From: Rhodoferax sp. OV413
GTDB lineage: Bacteria; Pseudomonadota; Gammaproteobacteria; Burkholderiales; Burkholderiaceae_C
Assembly: GCA_945861195.1 (NCBI GenBank)
Contig: CAMATS010000025.1
Span: 1-13,807, forward strand
Direction of reading: 5' to 3'
DNA length: 13,807 bases
Shown here: piece after piece, positions 13,129 through 13,807 of the stretch
Layout: each line of letters begins with the position of its first letter
How positions within the stretch are numbered: position 1 is the first letter of the stretch
Position numbers and translations under genes: made by a program
Notes under the pieces: generated by a model
The model's input: only the letters and a program-made list of their open reading frames with translations
Told to the model about the DNA's origin: nothing
Databases searched by the model: none

Positions 13129-13803
13129 ATGGCAAACCAACTCGATCTCGAAGAACAAGAACAGCTTGATCAGCTCAAGCATTTTTGGAAACAGTACGGC
13201 AACCCCATCACCTGGCTGCTCATCGCAGTGCTGGGCTCCTACGCTGGCTGGAATGGTTACCAATATTGGCAGCGGCAACAAGCAGCGCAGGCAGCAGCGC
13301 TGTACGACGAGGTGGAGCGGCTCGTTAAGACCGGCGATTTAGCCAAAATAGAACGCGCGTTTGCCGACATGAAAGACAAATTCGGGGCCACCGCCTATGC
13401 CCAGCAGGCCGGGTTTTTGGTGGCTAGCCAATACCTCGAATCGGGCAAACCCGAGGCAGCTAAAGAGGCACTGAGCTGGCTGTCTGAAAAATCAAGCGAC
13501 CGTGGCTACCAGGCGGTGGCGCGTCTGCGCCTTGCTGGCATCCTGGCGGACGCCAAGGCCTATGACGATGCCCTCAAGCAGCTCGGGCTGGAGTTTGCGC
13601 CTCAATTTGATGGCCTGGTGGCTGACCGAAAAGGCGACATCCTGATGCTGCAGGGTAAAAAAGACCAGGCTCGGGCCGAATACGAAAAAGCCTACCGCAG
13701 CTTGGAGCCGCGCGCCGACTACCGCCGCCTGGTGGAGGTTAAATTGAACGCTCTGGGCGTTGATCCGCAGCCCGAAGCCACCTCGGTCAAAGGGGCGCCG
13801 TGA
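13129..13803 (+). CDS. yfgM: YfgM-family membrane-anchored TPR protein (SecYEG-associated)
   Basis: A 224-residue protein with a cytoplasmic N-terminus (acidic, EEQEQLDQLKHFWKQYG), one membrane helix (about 27-46, ITWLLIAVLGSYAGWNGYQY) and a periplasmic TPR-like domain. The domain runs from QQAAQAAALYDEVERL to GDILMLQGKKDQARAEYEKAY. In E. coli, YfgM is a partner of the SecYEG translocon and the chaperone PpiD, and it also affects stability of the RcsB response regulator. Residues HFWKQYGNPITW match the conserved WKQYG...W segment just before the membrane helix. Family length is about 205-225, so the gene is complete; its stop ends 4 bp before the window edge. hisS-yfgM-bamB is conserved in beta- and gammaproteobacteria, so bamB probably comes next. 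No good ribosome-binding site is visible; translation may depend on hisS read-through or the leader. Confidence 0.93.
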   Translation: MANQLDLEEQEQLDQLKHFWKQYGNPITWLLIAVLGSYAGWNGYQYWQRQQAAQAAALYDEVERLVKTGDLAKIERAFADMKDKFGATAYAQQAGFLVASQYLESGKPEAAKEALSWLSEKSSDRGYQAVARLRLAGILADAKAYDDALKQLGLEFAPQFDGLVADRKGDILMLQGKKDQARAEYEKAYRSLEPRADYRRLVEVKLNALGVDPQPEATSVKGAP

Positions 13804-13807
13804 ACCT

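Noticed and set aside
1..13807. Mobile element, prophage, CRISPR array, toxin-antitoxin or defence system
   Set aside because: All complete genes but one match core families in a conserved order. I saw no transposase, integrase, terminal inverted repeats, spaced direct repeats or small toxin-antitoxin-like pair.

Overview
This window is a GC-rich stretch of bacterial core chromosome, almost wholly coding. It holds 13 protein genes: one cut off at the left edge, 12 complete. I see no rRNA, tRNA, mobile element, phage gene, CRISPR array or sign of recent transfer. The order ndk-rlmN-pilF(pilW)-rodZ-ispG-hisS-yfgM is a well-known betaproteobacterial block, usually followed by bamB and der. With zapE next to a yoaA/dinG-type helicase, and bamD divergent from rluD, it points to order Burkholderiales, most likely Comamonadaceae. 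That placement is an inference from gene order and protein character, not from a search.

Left part (1-3168, + strand): the 3' two thirds of zapE (division-associated AFG1-type ATPase); a small exported protein of unknown function, coupled to it by an ATGA overlap; and an iron-sulfur DinG/YoaA-family helicase. The helicase converges on bamD, and the two coding regions overlap tail to tail by 38 bp.

Middle (3131-7118): bamD (outer-membrane assembly lipoprotein) is the only - strand gene. It diverges from rluD (23S rRNA pseudouridine synthase) with only 12 bp between start codons, and rluD appears to use a TTG start. Then come scpB (chromosome condensation) and rluB (a second 23S pseudouridine synthase with a long Gly/Arg tail), joined by an ATGA overlap.

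Right part (7218-13803, + strand): ndk, rlmN, pilF/pilW, rodZ, ispG, hisS and yfgM are packed with gaps of 0-12 bp or small overlaps, as in one operon or a chain of co-transcribed genes. They cover nucleotide balance, rRNA/tRNA methylation, type IV pilus secretin assembly, cell shape, isoprenoid synthesis, histidyl-tRNA charging and envelope protein export.

No gap exceeds 131 bp, and the few non-coding stretches hold at most candidate promoters and small hairpins. I did not find a new multi-gene system. The points most worth a second look are the uncharacterised Cys-pair protein after zapE, the two compact bamD junctions, the forced TTG start of rluD, and the RluB tail.
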